Positions 24,857 through 32,717 are shown, numbered from the stretch's first letter. The stretch is DNA of 64,000 bases from Bryobacterales bacterium (GCA_020847045.1 JADLCT010000088.1:1-64000); one strand, 5' to 3'. The notes: generated from the sequence alone by a model not told the origin. Made by a program: numbers and translations.

Positions 24857-26022
24857 TGAATCGTCCGGTTCTCCAGCCGTACTCTGATTTCCTGGGCCAT
24901 GATTCGCCCGAGTTCAACCGGCACCGCGTTCCCGAGTTGCCTCATGTTCTCAGACCAGGAGCTGGAGAAAACGAAGTCGCGCGGAAAGGTTTGCAGCAGT
25001 GCGGCCTCTCGTACCGTGAAGTAACGGACCATGCCGTCTGGAAACGAGATCATATTTTCACCGCCGGGGACCCCATGATCACCCGCCTTCAACGTCTTCG
25101 CGGGTTCGTCGAGCGGGGAGCCCGTGTGGCCCACATAGCGGCGTGCGCCAGGTTGAAAGACATGATTCGTGATCGCGCCGGCGCCGCCCCGGTCCGGATC
25201 TGGCAAACCGGCCAGGGCATCACGCACCGTAAGCCAGGAAGCTTGTCCGAAATTCAGCAGGCCCTCCGTCCGGTGTTCCATTCCGGCTGGCGTTGATGGC
25301 CTCTTTTTTTTCGGTATCTTGTGGCGATCCCAATACTCCCCCGTAACCCACTGCGAAACCAGCAGAGCTTGCTGCGAATGGGTCTCGACGGGGAACGACC
25401 ATTTGACCCCAAGGTCATCCCTGAACGCCACAATGAAGACCCGTTCGCGCTTCTGTGGTACGCCATAGTCGGCCGCGTTAACGACCCGTGCCAGCACGTT
25501 ATACCGTAATCCGTCGTAGCCCTTGCCATCGGAGGCGACATACCGTTCCAGCCTTCGGCGGTGCTCTGTCCAGTCCTCCGACTGCCTCCGTCTCACCTCG
25601 GGAAAGCGCAACATCCACTGGATGTATGTGAAGTAGTTCACGAATGACTGGCGTGTCAACCCGCGAACGTTCTCGATGAGGATGGCCTTGGGCCGAAGGC
25701 TGACGACCGCTCGAATCGTTTCGGGGAATAGGTTGCGCTCGTCCTCGAAACCTCGATGCTTTCCACCAATACTCCACGGCTGGCATGGTACCCCCGCGGC
25801 CAGCAAATCGATGCCGCCCGTGAGACTGGAGAAGTCGAAATTCCGCACATCGCCCTCTGTAAGCTTCCAGTCGCGCACATGCTCGGTTCGCAGCCGTTGA
25901 TTGGCACGAATCGTTTCACAGGCATCGTGATCCCATTCCACGATTGCTTCGTGGCGGAAACCGGCCTGGGAGACACCCAGAGCCAGCCCCCCCGCTCCGG
26001 CAAACAGTTCCACGGATGTCAT
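24853..26022 (-). CDS. DNA (cytosine-5-)-methyltransferase
   Basis: A 389-residue C5 methyltransferase. Motif I is ELFAGAGGLALG (residues 5-16). Motif IV is AAGVPCQPWSIGGKHRGFEDERN with catalytic Cys80. Motif VI is ILIENVRG (Glu117). Motif VIII is GVPQKRERVFIVAF. Motifs IX-X are at the end (QLGNAVPVELGRIMAQEI). The target-recognition region lies between motifs VIII and IX (about residues 215-330). It protects the site cut by the Eco29kI-like enzyme, presumably by methylating a cytosine of CCGCGG (inference from family pairing). Its start overlaps the vsr stop by 4 bases, giving a vsr-M-R operon. Confidence 0.96.
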   Translation of the reverse strand: MTSVELFAGAGGLALGVSQAGFRHEAIVEWDHDACETIRANQRLRTEHVRDWKLTEGDVRNFDFSSLTGGIDLLAAGVPCQPWSIGGKHRGFEDERNLFPETIRAVVSLRPKAILIENVRGLTRQSFVNYFTYIQWMLRFPEVRRRQSEDWTEHRRRLERYVASDGKGYDGLRYNVLARVVNAADYGVPQKRERVFIVAFRDDLGVKWSFPVETHSQQALLVSQWVTGEYWDRHKIPKKKRPSTPAGMEHRTEGLLNFGQASWLTVRDALAGLPDPDRGGAGAITNHVFQPGARRYVGHTGSPLDEPAKTLKAGDHGVPGGENMISFPDGMVRYFTVREAALLQTFPRDFVFSSSWSENMRQLGNAVPVELGRIMAQEIRVRLENRTIQ

Positions 26023-26432
26023 TCGTTCTCCAAGAATTTATTGATTCTACTCTTCAACGCGGCTGAATCCTTGAGTTGGCACTCCCATACTGTGAGCACT
26101 TTCCAACCGGTGGCGCGTAGTGATCTGCGGTTCTTATCGTCGCGCTTACGGTTTGCCTCCAACTTGGACGCCCAGAAGTCGAGGCGGGTCTTGGGAAGCC
26201 GGGTCAGGGAGCATCGCACTCCATGGCGGTGCCAGAAGCAGCCATGCACGAACAGGACCTTATGCCGCGCGGGAAACACCAGATCAGGCGTCCCAGGCAG
26301 CGTCCTTGCGTGCAGCCTGTACCGGTAACCCAAGGCGTGGACCAATCGCCGGACGGTCATCTCGGGTTTGGTGTTTTTGCCGCGCACGAGCGCCATTCTC
26401 GCGGAACGCGCCTCCTTGCTGAGTGTATCCAC
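26019..26432 (-). CDS. vsr: very short patch repair (T:G mismatch) endonuclease Vsr
   Basis: A 137-residue protein matching Vsr throughout. It opens ARMALVRGKNTKPEMTVRRLVHALGYRYRLH. The catalytic Asp50 is in PGTPDLVF. The zinc and active-site block is FVHGCFWHRHGVRC (His63, Cys65, His68, His70, Cys74), with a further Cys118 in VWECQL. Vsr nicks DNA beside the T of a T:G mismatch formed when a 5-methylcytosine deaminates, starting repair back to C. It is the first gene of the cassette and is coupled to the methyltransferase whose mutagenic side-effect it repairs. All metal and catalytic positions are present. Confidence 0.96.
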   Translation of the reverse strand: MDTLSKEARSARMALVRGKNTKPEMTVRRLVHALGYRYRLHARTLPGTPDLVFPARHKVLFVHGCFWHRHGVRCSLTRLPKTRLDFWASKLEANRKRDDKNRRSLRATGWKVLTVWECQLKDSAALKSRINKFLENE

Positions 26433-26460
26433 GTGACCTGGCCCACTTCCATGCCGGATG

Positions 26461-26480
26461 GCTGGGTAGAGCTACCCGGC
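26461..26480 (-). promoter_or_regulatory. inverted repeat upstream of vsr, possible operator of the R-M operon
   Basis: GGGTAG (26464-26469) and CTACCC (26472-26477) form a perfect dyad with a 2-base centre, extended by two more pairs after one mismatch. It lies 29 bases before the vsr ATG in the only non-coding stretch of the cassette (26433-26513), which must contain the operon promoter. A TATACT lies on the minus strand at about 26493-26498, but without a convincing -35. The cassette encodes no separate controller protein, so the methyltransferase itself could bind here. Confidence 0.35.
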
Positions 26481-26513
26481 CTTATCCACAATAGTATAGT
26501 GTCCGCGCACCCC

Positions 26514-28055
26514 TTACGCCCCGGCGATCTCCACCCAGTGGATGGTGCAGGGGCTGGAGGCCTGAACATCGAGAATCACCCAGTGGGACAGCCGTGCGGG
26601 CAGGCGGAACGTCTCGAAGCCTGTCGCGGGACCCGGCGTGGGGGCCTCGATGTGTCCCGCCGCCGGGCATTCCACGCCATTGGCCCGGACGGTGAGTTGC
26701 GCCGCCCCCTCGACGTTGAATCGTGCGGCGGCCTTGCTGAGCGCCGGACCGGTGTGCACGCGGAAGCTGGTCCATTGTCCGGCGGCCAGGCTCTTGGGCA
26801 GTTGCGCGTTGGACGCCTCGCCCGGCGCCTGCGTGTCGGCATAGGTTACGACATGGCGGCGCGGCTTTCCCGCCAGGGTGGCCGCCGAGCCGCACTCGCG
26901 CAGCAGGGCCGGGTAGTTCTCCATGTCGGCCATCACGGTTTGAGAATCCATGTAATTGAACAGGTAGATGCGGTCCGCGCCCCTGGACAGCAGGGAGGCC
27001 GCCGCGCCGCGGACCGTTTCCAGCGAGTTCGTCTCCAGCGGGCGGTAGGCATGGTAGGGGCGGATGAGCAGCTCCAGGCCCACGCCCAGCGTGACGTTTT
27101 CGCCGGCCAGCCTGCGCCACATCTCCACGGGAACGTCCGTTTCGATGGAGGCCCAGAACGGCGAGGGCGTCAGCATCTGCACCAACCCCTCACGGGCCCA
27201 GCGCGCTCCGTCCATGCCCAGAGCCAGCGCCGTGTGCGGGCGCGAGGGCACGCGCGCGCCCAGCGCGATCCGGTGGCCGCGCCGCTTCTGCCAGACGTCC
27301 AGCAGCCGCCGCGTGCGCTGCATGAAGGCGGTCAACAGCTCCGAGCCCTCTTCCTCCTTGCCGGGCGCGAAGTGGAAGCCGAAGCGCATCCAGTCCAGTT
27401 CCAGGCCGTCGAAATCGTAGCGTTCGCAGTACTCCTCGACGAGGCGGAAATGGTAGTCCCGGACGGCGGCGTTCGAGTAGTCGAAGGCGCGGTCGCGCCA
27501 GTCCAGATGGCGCCAGGGAAGGCGGCGGAACTCGGGGTGTTCGCGCCAGAACGTCGAGTGCATGTAGCTCTTTTCGTCGTCCACGTTATGCAGATCGTTC
27601 ATGCGCATGGAGATCCAGGGGGAGATCCGGCGCTGGCGGGCGCGGGCGATCCAGAGGGCGTAGGGATCGATCCCGGCAGCGTGCAACCGCCATGCTGTGT
27701 CCACCCACTTTCGCGCTCCGGGGCGCGCGGCTTCGGCCGTGGAGGCAAACAGCGGCTGCGAATCGGGTCCCTTGGGATCGTAGCCGAGCCAGATGGGGTC
27801 CCATACCTTGCTGGCGAAGCTGGTGCGCTGTGAGTTGGCGCTCAGGATCAGCTCGCGCACCTGCGTGCCGGCATACTGGTCCACGAAGGAGGCCACGCCG
27901 CCGGGCGTGTACTGCTGCTGTCCGGCGCGCGTGAAGAACCAGTGGCTGTTGTCCTCGTTCAGGCACAGAGCCGTGCCAGGCGAAGGTGCGGCGGGGGCGG
28001 CGGAGAGCGGCGCGGTGGCGGCCAGCGGCAGCGTGAGCAGGGTGCGTCGGTTCAT
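26514..28055 (-). CDS. exported glycoside hydrolase-like TIM-barrel protein
   Basis: About 513 residues from the ATG at 28055 (MNRRTLLTLPLAATAPLSAAPA is a Tat-like or Sec signal). The next 330 residues look like a (beta/alpha)8 barrel with GISPW-type strands: RQRRISPWISMRMNDLHNVDDE, EEYCERYDFDGLELDWMRFGFHF (an acidic ExD-like strand end), VQMLTPSPFWASIETDVPVEMW. A C-terminal beta-sandwich begins near residue 400. This is the architecture of uncharacterised glycoside hydrolase-like proteins of Solibacter-type genomes; I cannot name a substrate. Its last 15 codons lie within the 48-bp repeat that borders the R-M cassette, and the stop codon (TAA) is completed by cassette sequence, so the gene remains intact. 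Confidence 0.8.
   Translation of the reverse strand: MNRRTLLTLPLAATAPLSAAPAAPSPGTALCLNEDNSHWFFTRAGQQQYTPGGVASFVDQYAGTQVRELILSANSQRTSFASKVWDPIWLGYDPKGPDSQPLFASTAEAARPGARKWVDTAWRLHAAGIDPYALWIARARQRRISPWISMRMNDLHNVDDEKSYMHSTFWREHPEFRRLPWRHLDWRDRAFDYSNAAVRDYHFRLVEEYCERYDFDGLELDWMRFGFHFAPGKEEEGSELLTAFMQRTRRLLDVWQKRRGHRIALGARVPSRPHTALALGMDGARWAREGLVQMLTPSPFWASIETDVPVEMWRRLAGENVTLGVGLELLIRPYHAYRPLETNSLETVRGAAASLLSRGADRIYLFNYMDSQTVMADMENYPALLRECGSAATLAGKPRRHVVTYADTQAPGEASNAQLPKSLAAGQWTSFRVHTGPALSKAAARFNVEGAAQLTVRANGVECPAAGHIEAPTPGPATGFETFRLPARLSHWVILDVQASSPCTIHWVEIAGA
26515..26562. repeat. 48-bp direct repeat, right copy (3' end of the glycoside hydrolase-like gene)
   Basis: Perfect match to 24186-24233, offset 2329 bases. 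The first mismatch on the gene side is 26563 (T against C), and on the cassette side 26514 (T against C). It includes the dyad TCCAC-cca-GTGGA at 26530-26542. This copy is part of the functional gene; the left copy is the detached duplicate or the ancestral 3' end. Confidence 0.95.
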
Positions 28056-28122
28056 GCGGAACATCCACGTTGACACAAGTTCGGGGAGCGCGGTGGGTTC
28101 GCCCGGATTTTAAAATGGACCC

Positions 28123-29598
28123 ATGCGACCCGCCCTGGCCCTCGGCACGCTGCTCGCGCTGGCCGCGCTGCGGCTGGCCCTGCACACGTTCACCAACGGC
28201 CAGTACGGCTTTCACCGGGACGAACTCGCCTTTCTGGCCGATGCCCGGCACCTGGACTGGTGCTTTCCGGCCTATCCGGCGCTGACGCCGCTGATTGCGC
28301 GCCTGGGGCTGACGCTGTTCGGCGACTCGCCGGCGGGCGTGCGTCTGTTCGCCGCCCTGGCGCAATGCGGCGTGATGCTGCTGGCCGGAATGATGGCGCG
28401 CGAGTTGGGAGGCGGGCGGCGCGCGCAGTCCCTGGCCGCGGTGGCCGTCTCGGTGTCGCCCGTGGGACTGATGGCCGGACACCTGTTTCAATATGTGAGC
28501 TTCGACCTGTTCTGGTGCGTGCTGCTCAGTTGGGTGGTGCTGCGGATGCTGAGCAGCGGGGACTCGCGCTGGCTGCTGGCGGCGGGCGTGGTGGTGGGTC
28601 TGGGCCTGAATACGCGCTACACCATGGCATGGATGACGGCCGGACTGCTGGCCGGTCTGCTGGCCACCCCGGCGCGCCGCCTGCTGTGGAGCCGCTGGCT
28701 GCTGGCCGGCGTGGCGATTGCCGGGGCGATGTGCTTGCCGGTGCTCCTGTGGCAGTGGCGGCATGACTGGCTGGCGCTGGAGTTCACGCGCGCCATGCAC
28801 GAGCGCGACATCCGCATCGGCCGCACGGACGGTTTTTTGTGGAAGCAGTTTCTGGTTCCGGCGCACCTGTTGACGGCGCCGGTGTGGCTGGCCGGGCTCT
28901 GGTTCTATCTGCGCCGGGACGAAGGGCGCCGGGCGCGGGCGCTGGGCTGGGGTTTTCTGGCCACGCTCGCGCTGTACACGCTGTCACAGGCGCGCGACTA
29001 TTACACGGCGCCGCTCTATCCCATGCTGCTGGCTGCCGGCGCCGCTGCCGCTGGCCGGTGGCCGCCGTGGGTCTGGCGCGCGCAGTGCGCCGCGCTCGCC
29101 GTGGCGGCCGTATCCGTGTGGGCGCTGCTGACGCCAATGGCCCCGGCGGGTTCGCGATGGTTCCACGCCGTGGTATCGCTCAACTCCGACCTGGCCGAAG
29201 AGGTGGGCTGGCCGGAGTTCGTCGAGCAGGTGGCGCGCGTGCACCAGGCTTTGCCCGGGGACGAGCGCGCCGGAGCCGGGCTGCTCGCCTCGAACTATGG
29301 CGAGGCGGGCGCCCTCGCACTCTATGGGCCCGCGCACGGGCTGCCGCGCGTGATGGGCCGCACCAACTCGTTCTGGCTGCGCGGCTACGATCCGCGCGAG
29401 CCGCGCACGGTGATTGTCACGGGGATGAGCGTGGACAGCGCCCAGCGCTATTTCGAGAGTTGTGAGTGGAAAGCCGCGATCACCAATTCGCTCGGCGTGC
29501 GCAACGAGGAGTCGCGCGACGCCCGCTATATACTGGTGTGCCGTGGGCCCCGCCAACCGTGGGCGGAGCTGTGGCGGCGGCTGCGGCAATGGTCGTGA
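28123..29598 (+). CDS. GT39/ArnT-like membrane glycosyltransferase
   Basis: A 491-residue polytopic membrane protein with about ten hydrophobic spans. The N-terminal loop GFHRDELAFLADARHLDWCFPAYPALTPLIARL has the conserved DE and acidic residues of the dolichyl-phosphate-mannose mannosyltransferase (PMT/GT39, GT83) fold, which use polyprenyl-phosphate sugars in the periplasm. Spans continue with LAGMMARELGGGRRAQSLAAVAV and FLATLALYTLSQARDYYTAPLYPMLLA (the typical YY...P motif near the last spans). The C-terminal 150 residues are soluble. The acceptor, lipid or protein, is not known. It is divergent from the glycoside hydrolase-like gene over 67 bases. Confidence 0.85.
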   Translation: MRPALALGTLLALAALRLALHTFTNGQYGFHRDELAFLADARHLDWCFPAYPALTPLIARLGLTLFGDSPAGVRLFAALAQCGVMLLAGMMARELGGGRRAQSLAAVAVSVSPVGLMAGHLFQYVSFDLFWCVLLSWVVLRMLSSGDSRWLLAAGVVVGLGLNTRYTMAWMTAGLLAGLLATPARRLLWSRWLLAGVAIAGAMCLPVLLWQWRHDWLALEFTRAMHERDIRIGRTDGFLWKQFLVPAHLLTAPVWLAGLWFYLRRDEGRRARALGWGFLATLALYTLSQARDYYTAPLYPMLLAAGAAAAGRWPPWVWRAQCAALAVAAVSVWALLTPMAPAGSRWFHAVVSLNSDLAEEVGWPEFVEQVARVHQALPGDERAGAGLLASNYGEAGALALYGPAHGLPRVMGRTNSFWLRGYDPREPRTVIVTGMSVDSAQRYFESCEWKAAITNSLGVRNEESRDARYILVCRGPRQPWAELWRRLRQWS

Positions 29599-29608
29599 GC
29601 CGCCCGGC

Positions 29609-30841
29609 CTACTGCGACATGCCGCGCGCGGCGATGGACCACACGGCCTCGACGGCATGGCCGCGCGTGCAATACAGACGGTCGTACAGATTCACCGTGG
29701 GATCGCAGTGCGGCGCGATGATCTCCACGCGATCGCCCACCTGGAGTTTCAGAGCGCCGCCGCTGGACACGAGCTTGCCATGCTCGTCGCCGCCGAAGCT
29801 GAACTTCAGTTCGGGATCCTTGGGCACGGGCAGGAAGGGGCGGTCGGTGGCCATGGCCTTGAAGCCGGAGTCGATGATCACATGCGCGTCCGTGGGCCGG
29901 CTGACGACGGTGGCCAGAATGGTGAGCGCGTTGCCGAAGTCGGTGTAGACTTCGCCGGTTTCCTTTCCGCCGATCACGTTGTAGTCGGTGTCCATGAACA
30001 GGAAGCTGCCGGGCTGCAGCTCGGTGATGCCGTCGATGTGGGAATCGATGTTATAGGTGCCTGTGGATCCGCCGCTCAGCCAGGGCGTCCCGATGCCGCG
30101 TTTGTTCAATTCGGCGCGCGTTTCAATCGCCGGGGTCATCAGAGAGAGCGAAGCCGCGCGGCGTTTTTCCCAGCCTTTCACGTGGGCGGCCGAACCGGCG
30201 TAGGCTTGAATGCCTTTGCACTGGAGGTTGGGGAGCTTGGCGACGCGCTCGGCCAGGGCCACGGCCGGCGCTCCCGGCATGACGCCCGTGCGGCCCGAAA
30301 CGCACAGGTCCAGCGCGACCCACACCTTGCGCCGGGCGGCCGCGGCGGCGTCGTTCAGATCCTGCGCATTGCCGGCGTTGTCCACGCAAAACACCGTGTC
30401 AGGGGCCACGCCGGCCAGCCGGACGGCGCGTTCAATTTTGTGCTTCCCGACGGCGGCCGTGGTCACCAGCAGTCCGCGCACGCCGTGCGCGGCGAACACC
30501 TCGGCTTCGCTCAGTTTCGCGCCGCAGGCGCCCACGGCGCCCTGCTTCACCAGGTAATGGGCGATTTCCGGGCACTTGTGCGTCTTGCCGTGGGGCCGCA
30601 AAGCGCGGTTGGTGGCGCGCGCGTGCGCCACCATCTTCTTTACGTTGGCCTCGAACAGGTCCAGGTCCAGCATCAGCGCCGGCGTGGGGATCTCGTCCTT
30701 GGCGAGGCGGCCTTTCACGTTGCCGCTGGCCAGAATCTTTTCCACCTCCGCCCAGGAGCGCGTGGCTGCCCCGCGCAGAATGGCTGGAGCCGTCAGGGCC
30801 GCCGCGCTGGCCGCCCCAAGAAAATGCCGCCGCGTTGTCAT
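29609..30841 (-). CDS. Tat-exported D-threonine aldolase/DSD1-like PLP enzyme
   Basis: A 410-residue fold-type III PLP enzyme. MTTRRHFLGAASAAALTAPAIL is a twin-arginine signal. The alanine racemase-like barrel starts at about residue 48 (DEIPTPALMLDLDLFEANVKKM), and Lys86 in LRPHGKTHKC is the expected PLP lysine. The C-terminal domain has the metal-binding pattern EIIAPHCDPTVNLYDRLYCTRG (His and Cys), as in D-threonine aldolase and D-serine dehydratase. Exact substrate is undecided. Export of a PLP enzyme fits Tat, which moves folded, cofactor-loaded proteins. It ends 11 bases from the convergent glycosyltransferase stop, with the next exported gene 6 bases upstream. Confidence 0.88.
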   Translation of the reverse strand: MTTRRHFLGAASAAALTAPAILRGAATRSWAEVEKILASGNVKGRLAKDEIPTPALMLDLDLFEANVKKMVAHARATNRALRPHGKTHKCPEIAHYLVKQGAVGACGAKLSEAEVFAAHGVRGLLVTTAAVGKHKIERAVRLAGVAPDTVFCVDNAGNAQDLNDAAAAARRKVWVALDLCVSGRTGVMPGAPAVALAERVAKLPNLQCKGIQAYAGSAAHVKGWEKRRAASLSLMTPAIETRAELNKRGIGTPWLSGGSTGTYNIDSHIDGITELQPGSFLFMDTDYNVIGGKETGEVYTDFGNALTILATVVSRPTDAHVIIDSGFKAMATDRPFLPVPKDPELKFSFGGDEHGKLVSSGGALKLQVGDRVEIIAPHCDPTVNLYDRLYCTRGHAVEAVWSIAARGMSQ

Positions 30842-30847
30842 GGAGAT

Positions 30848-32209
30848 TTAGTGTAGCGTTCCGGAGCGGCGCACGCGCACGCCCGCCCGGCGCCGGGGAG
30901 GAACGGCCAGCTCAATCACGCCGCCTTGGCCGGACTCGGCGGTGGTCATCTCCTCGTCGTCGATCTCCACGTCGTAGGAGACCTTGGGCTTGAGGCCGAA
31001 CAGATAGTAGTGCGCCTTCTCCTGGCCCGCTTCGATGGCGAAGCGGCCCGTCGCGGGCAGCGTGAGCAGCGTCGTGTTGCCCATCACCAGCGGCTTGTCC
31101 AGCGCCGCCTGGTCCAGATTGATCACCTGGCCGTCGTGAAACATCTGGCGCATGCCGCCCGACTGGTAGAACCATGTGGCGTCGTCTTCCCATGACGAAC
31201 GCACCAGCAGACGGCCGTTCACCGCGTCGTGGAATACGTTGGGCAGGTAGTGATAGCTGAGTCCCGGCTGGTACGGGTTCGCCCAGAGGAACTCGTAGGG
31301 AATGGCGAAGGGGCCGCGCATGAGGAAGCGGTCCTGAATCAGCCAGCCCTGGAGAAACTGGCTCTCCTGGGCGTTGGTGTCGAAGGCGACCATGGCCAGC
31401 GCGGCGGCGCGGCTGAGCGCGGCTACGCGCAGGTCCGGCTCGGCGTGCGCCTTCATGACGGGAATGCGGTATTCGTTCTCCGGGCCTGGGTAGGGCGCCG
31501 GATAGTGGGCCAGAAGATGGAAGACGGGCAGCGTGGCAAAGTAATGGGGGGCGTTTTCGCGCAGGTCCAGATCGAAGTTGTCGCGCATGGCGTGGAACAG
31601 CTCGTAGAGAGCGAAGTGGTCGCGCGGATCATAGACGAGCTCGCCCGATTTCAGGCGCGGAGTGACCGTGCGCTCCCACCAGCGTCCGTAGATGTCCTCG
31701 ACCACACCCGGCAGCACATCGGCTCCGTGGCCCGCCAGCGCGATGGCGGCGAACAGCCGGGTGCGGTGCGCGGCGGGCGTGCCGGTGGCGGGGGAGGTCG
31801 AGGTGGCGGCGAGCGCGGCGCGCAGCTTGGCTTCGAGCTTCGCCGACTCCTCTTTGGACATCAGGATCTGGCACCAGTCGAAGACGATGGCGAGCTGGCG
31901 GAGATCCGCGCCGGGGCCGAGCGCCCACTCGACGGCCTGGCGTCCGCGCTCCTGGTTGCCGCTGGCCATGTAATAGGTAGCCAGGGCAAAGCCCGGCTCG
32001 GGAAAAGCGGCGCCGCCTTCCACCAGAGTCTTGAACTGGGCCCAGCGCATCGTGTCGCGCTCCTGCTCGCGGCGGATGAGCCGGGCGCGGCGCTGGGGCA
32101 GCAGCAGCCGCGGGTGGTCTGTGTCTATGCGGTATTGTGGAGCGCCTTGGGCCCTGGCCCAGGCGGGAAGCGAGACAGAGGTGGCGAGAAAGCGCCGGCG
32201 GGAGGGCAT
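30848..32209 (-). CDS. exported protein of unknown function, alginate lyase/heparinase-like helical fold possible
   Basis: A 453-residue protein with a twin-arginine signal (MPSRRRFLATSVSLPAWARAQG). The body begins YRIDTDHPRLLLPQRRARLIRREQERD, a start common to heparinase II/III-like and alginate-lyase-like exported proteins, followed by alpha-helical stretches (ATYYMASGNQERGRQAVEWAL, IVFDWCQILMSKEESAKL). A beta-rich C-terminal half follows (LLVRSSWEDDATWFYQSGGMRQMFHDGQVINL, then HYYLFGLKPKVSYDVEIDDEEM). The layout fits a polysaccharide lyase-type protein, but no catalytic set is certain. It lies 6 bases upstream of the DSD1-like gene, so the two are co-transcribed. Confidence 0.7.
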   Translation of the reverse strand: MPSRRRFLATSVSLPAWARAQGAPQYRIDTDHPRLLLPQRRARLIRREQERDTMRWAQFKTLVEGGAAFPEPGFALATYYMASGNQERGRQAVEWALGPGADLRQLAIVFDWCQILMSKEESAKLEAKLRAALAATSTSPATGTPAAHRTRLFAAIALAGHGADVLPGVVEDIYGRWWERTVTPRLKSGELVYDPRDHFALYELFHAMRDNFDLDLRENAPHYFATLPVFHLLAHYPAPYPGPENEYRIPVMKAHAEPDLRVAALSRAAALAMVAFDTNAQESQFLQGWLIQDRFLMRGPFAIPYEFLWANPYQPGLSYHYLPNVFHDAVNGRLLVRSSWEDDATWFYQSGGMRQMFHDGQVINLDQAALDKPLVMGNTTLLTLPATGRFAIEAGQEKAHYYLFGLKPKVSYDVEIDDEEMTTAESGQGGVIELAVPPRRRAGVRVRRSGTLH

Positions 32210-32380
32210 CCGGCAACGATTGTGTCACACCGACACACATGCCGCACCTTGTCACACCGGCGGACAGACGGGCGGCGCGGTGGCGTTGTTGCAAACAGGC
32301 GACTTATGGGCCGGCGCGCTTTGGTATCCAGGATGCACTCAGGAACGGCGAATTGATGGAGTTCACTCTCTAAACCTGAA

Positions 32381-32501
32381 CCCTCTGCTGCAACGGGTAG
32401 GCATGATGAGGATGCTGGGAACCCCCAGTGCTCACGGGATGGATACTTTCGTTTTTGCCCATCCGATTCTGATTACCAGTTGCATCAGAGGGGCTTTTTT
32501 T
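32381..32501 (+). ncRNA. candidate structured small RNA closed by a 13-bp stem ending in seven T
   Basis: CCCTCTG-c-TGCAAC (32381-32394) pairs with GTTGCA-t-CAGAGGG (32479-32492), followed by GC and TTTTTTT (32495-32501). The closing stem therefore doubles as an intrinsic terminator of a roughly 120-base RNA. Inside, CTGGG-aacc-CCCAG and GGATGG...CCATCC form two further hairpins. The minus strand has no T tract, which sets the direction. It does not show the signatures of SRP, tmRNA, RNase P or 6S RNA. No protein gene lies in 32210-32805, and the nearest genes on both sides are on the minus strand. Confidence 0.45.
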
Positions 32502-32717
32502 GCGGCCCCCAACGCAACGGCCGGTGCGTGGCGCCAGCGGAGTGAACTTGAGGGATATTGTTATCCGGCCTGCCAGGGTGACGCTGCCAGCACTGTTGCA
32601 GCTCCCGGGTGGGGAACTAAATCGGACGCGGGCCCCATCTGCGCGGAGCGCATCGAGTCGAGAGGCTCCTAGGAATGTGAAACGGCGCCGCCTGTACCTC
32701 GGGAAACCGGGGGGCGG
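32502..32717 (+). ncRNA. second candidate structured RNA leading into a strong terminator
   Basis: A chain of short hairpins: ACGCA/TGCGT (32512-32529), GGATA-ttgt-TATCC (32553-32566), GCTGC/GCAGC (32583-32602), TGCGC-gga-GCGCA (32640-32652). A long one at 32688-32717 has CCGCC/GGCGG outside and CCTCGG/CCGGGG capped by a GAAA tetraloop. It runs directly into the terminator at 32718. GC-rich DNA folds easily, so single hairpins are weak evidence; the GNRA-capped stem plus a terminator with no ORF before it is the stronger argument. No known RNA family was recognised. Confidence 0.35.

Larger units (their letters stand above)
24234..26562. mobile_element. restriction-modification cassette inserted with 48-bp target duplication
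   Basis: A 2.3-kb block holding vsr, a C5-cytosine methyltransferase and an Eco29kI-family endonuclease, all on the minus strand with overlapping ends. It is bounded by the repeats at 24186-24233 and 26515-26562; the span given here is one repeat plus the unique segment. No integrase, transposase or terminal inverted repeat is present. Base composition is visibly less GC-rich than the surroundings. Insertion at the 3' end of a coding gene left that gene's reading frame and stop intact. Similar long target duplications have been described for restriction-modification genes in Helicobacter; the mechanism here is inference. Confidence 0.8.

Noticed and set aside
26563-27833. Long + strand frame antisense to the glycoside hydrolase-like gene
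   Set aside because: Low-complexity translation with no domain; the opposite strand has a signal peptide and barrel motifs.
32688-32717. Group II intron domain V
   Set aside because: The GAAA-capped hairpin is of similar size, but it lacks the AGC triad, the two-base bulge is on the wrong side, and no reverse transcriptase or other intron domains are nearby.
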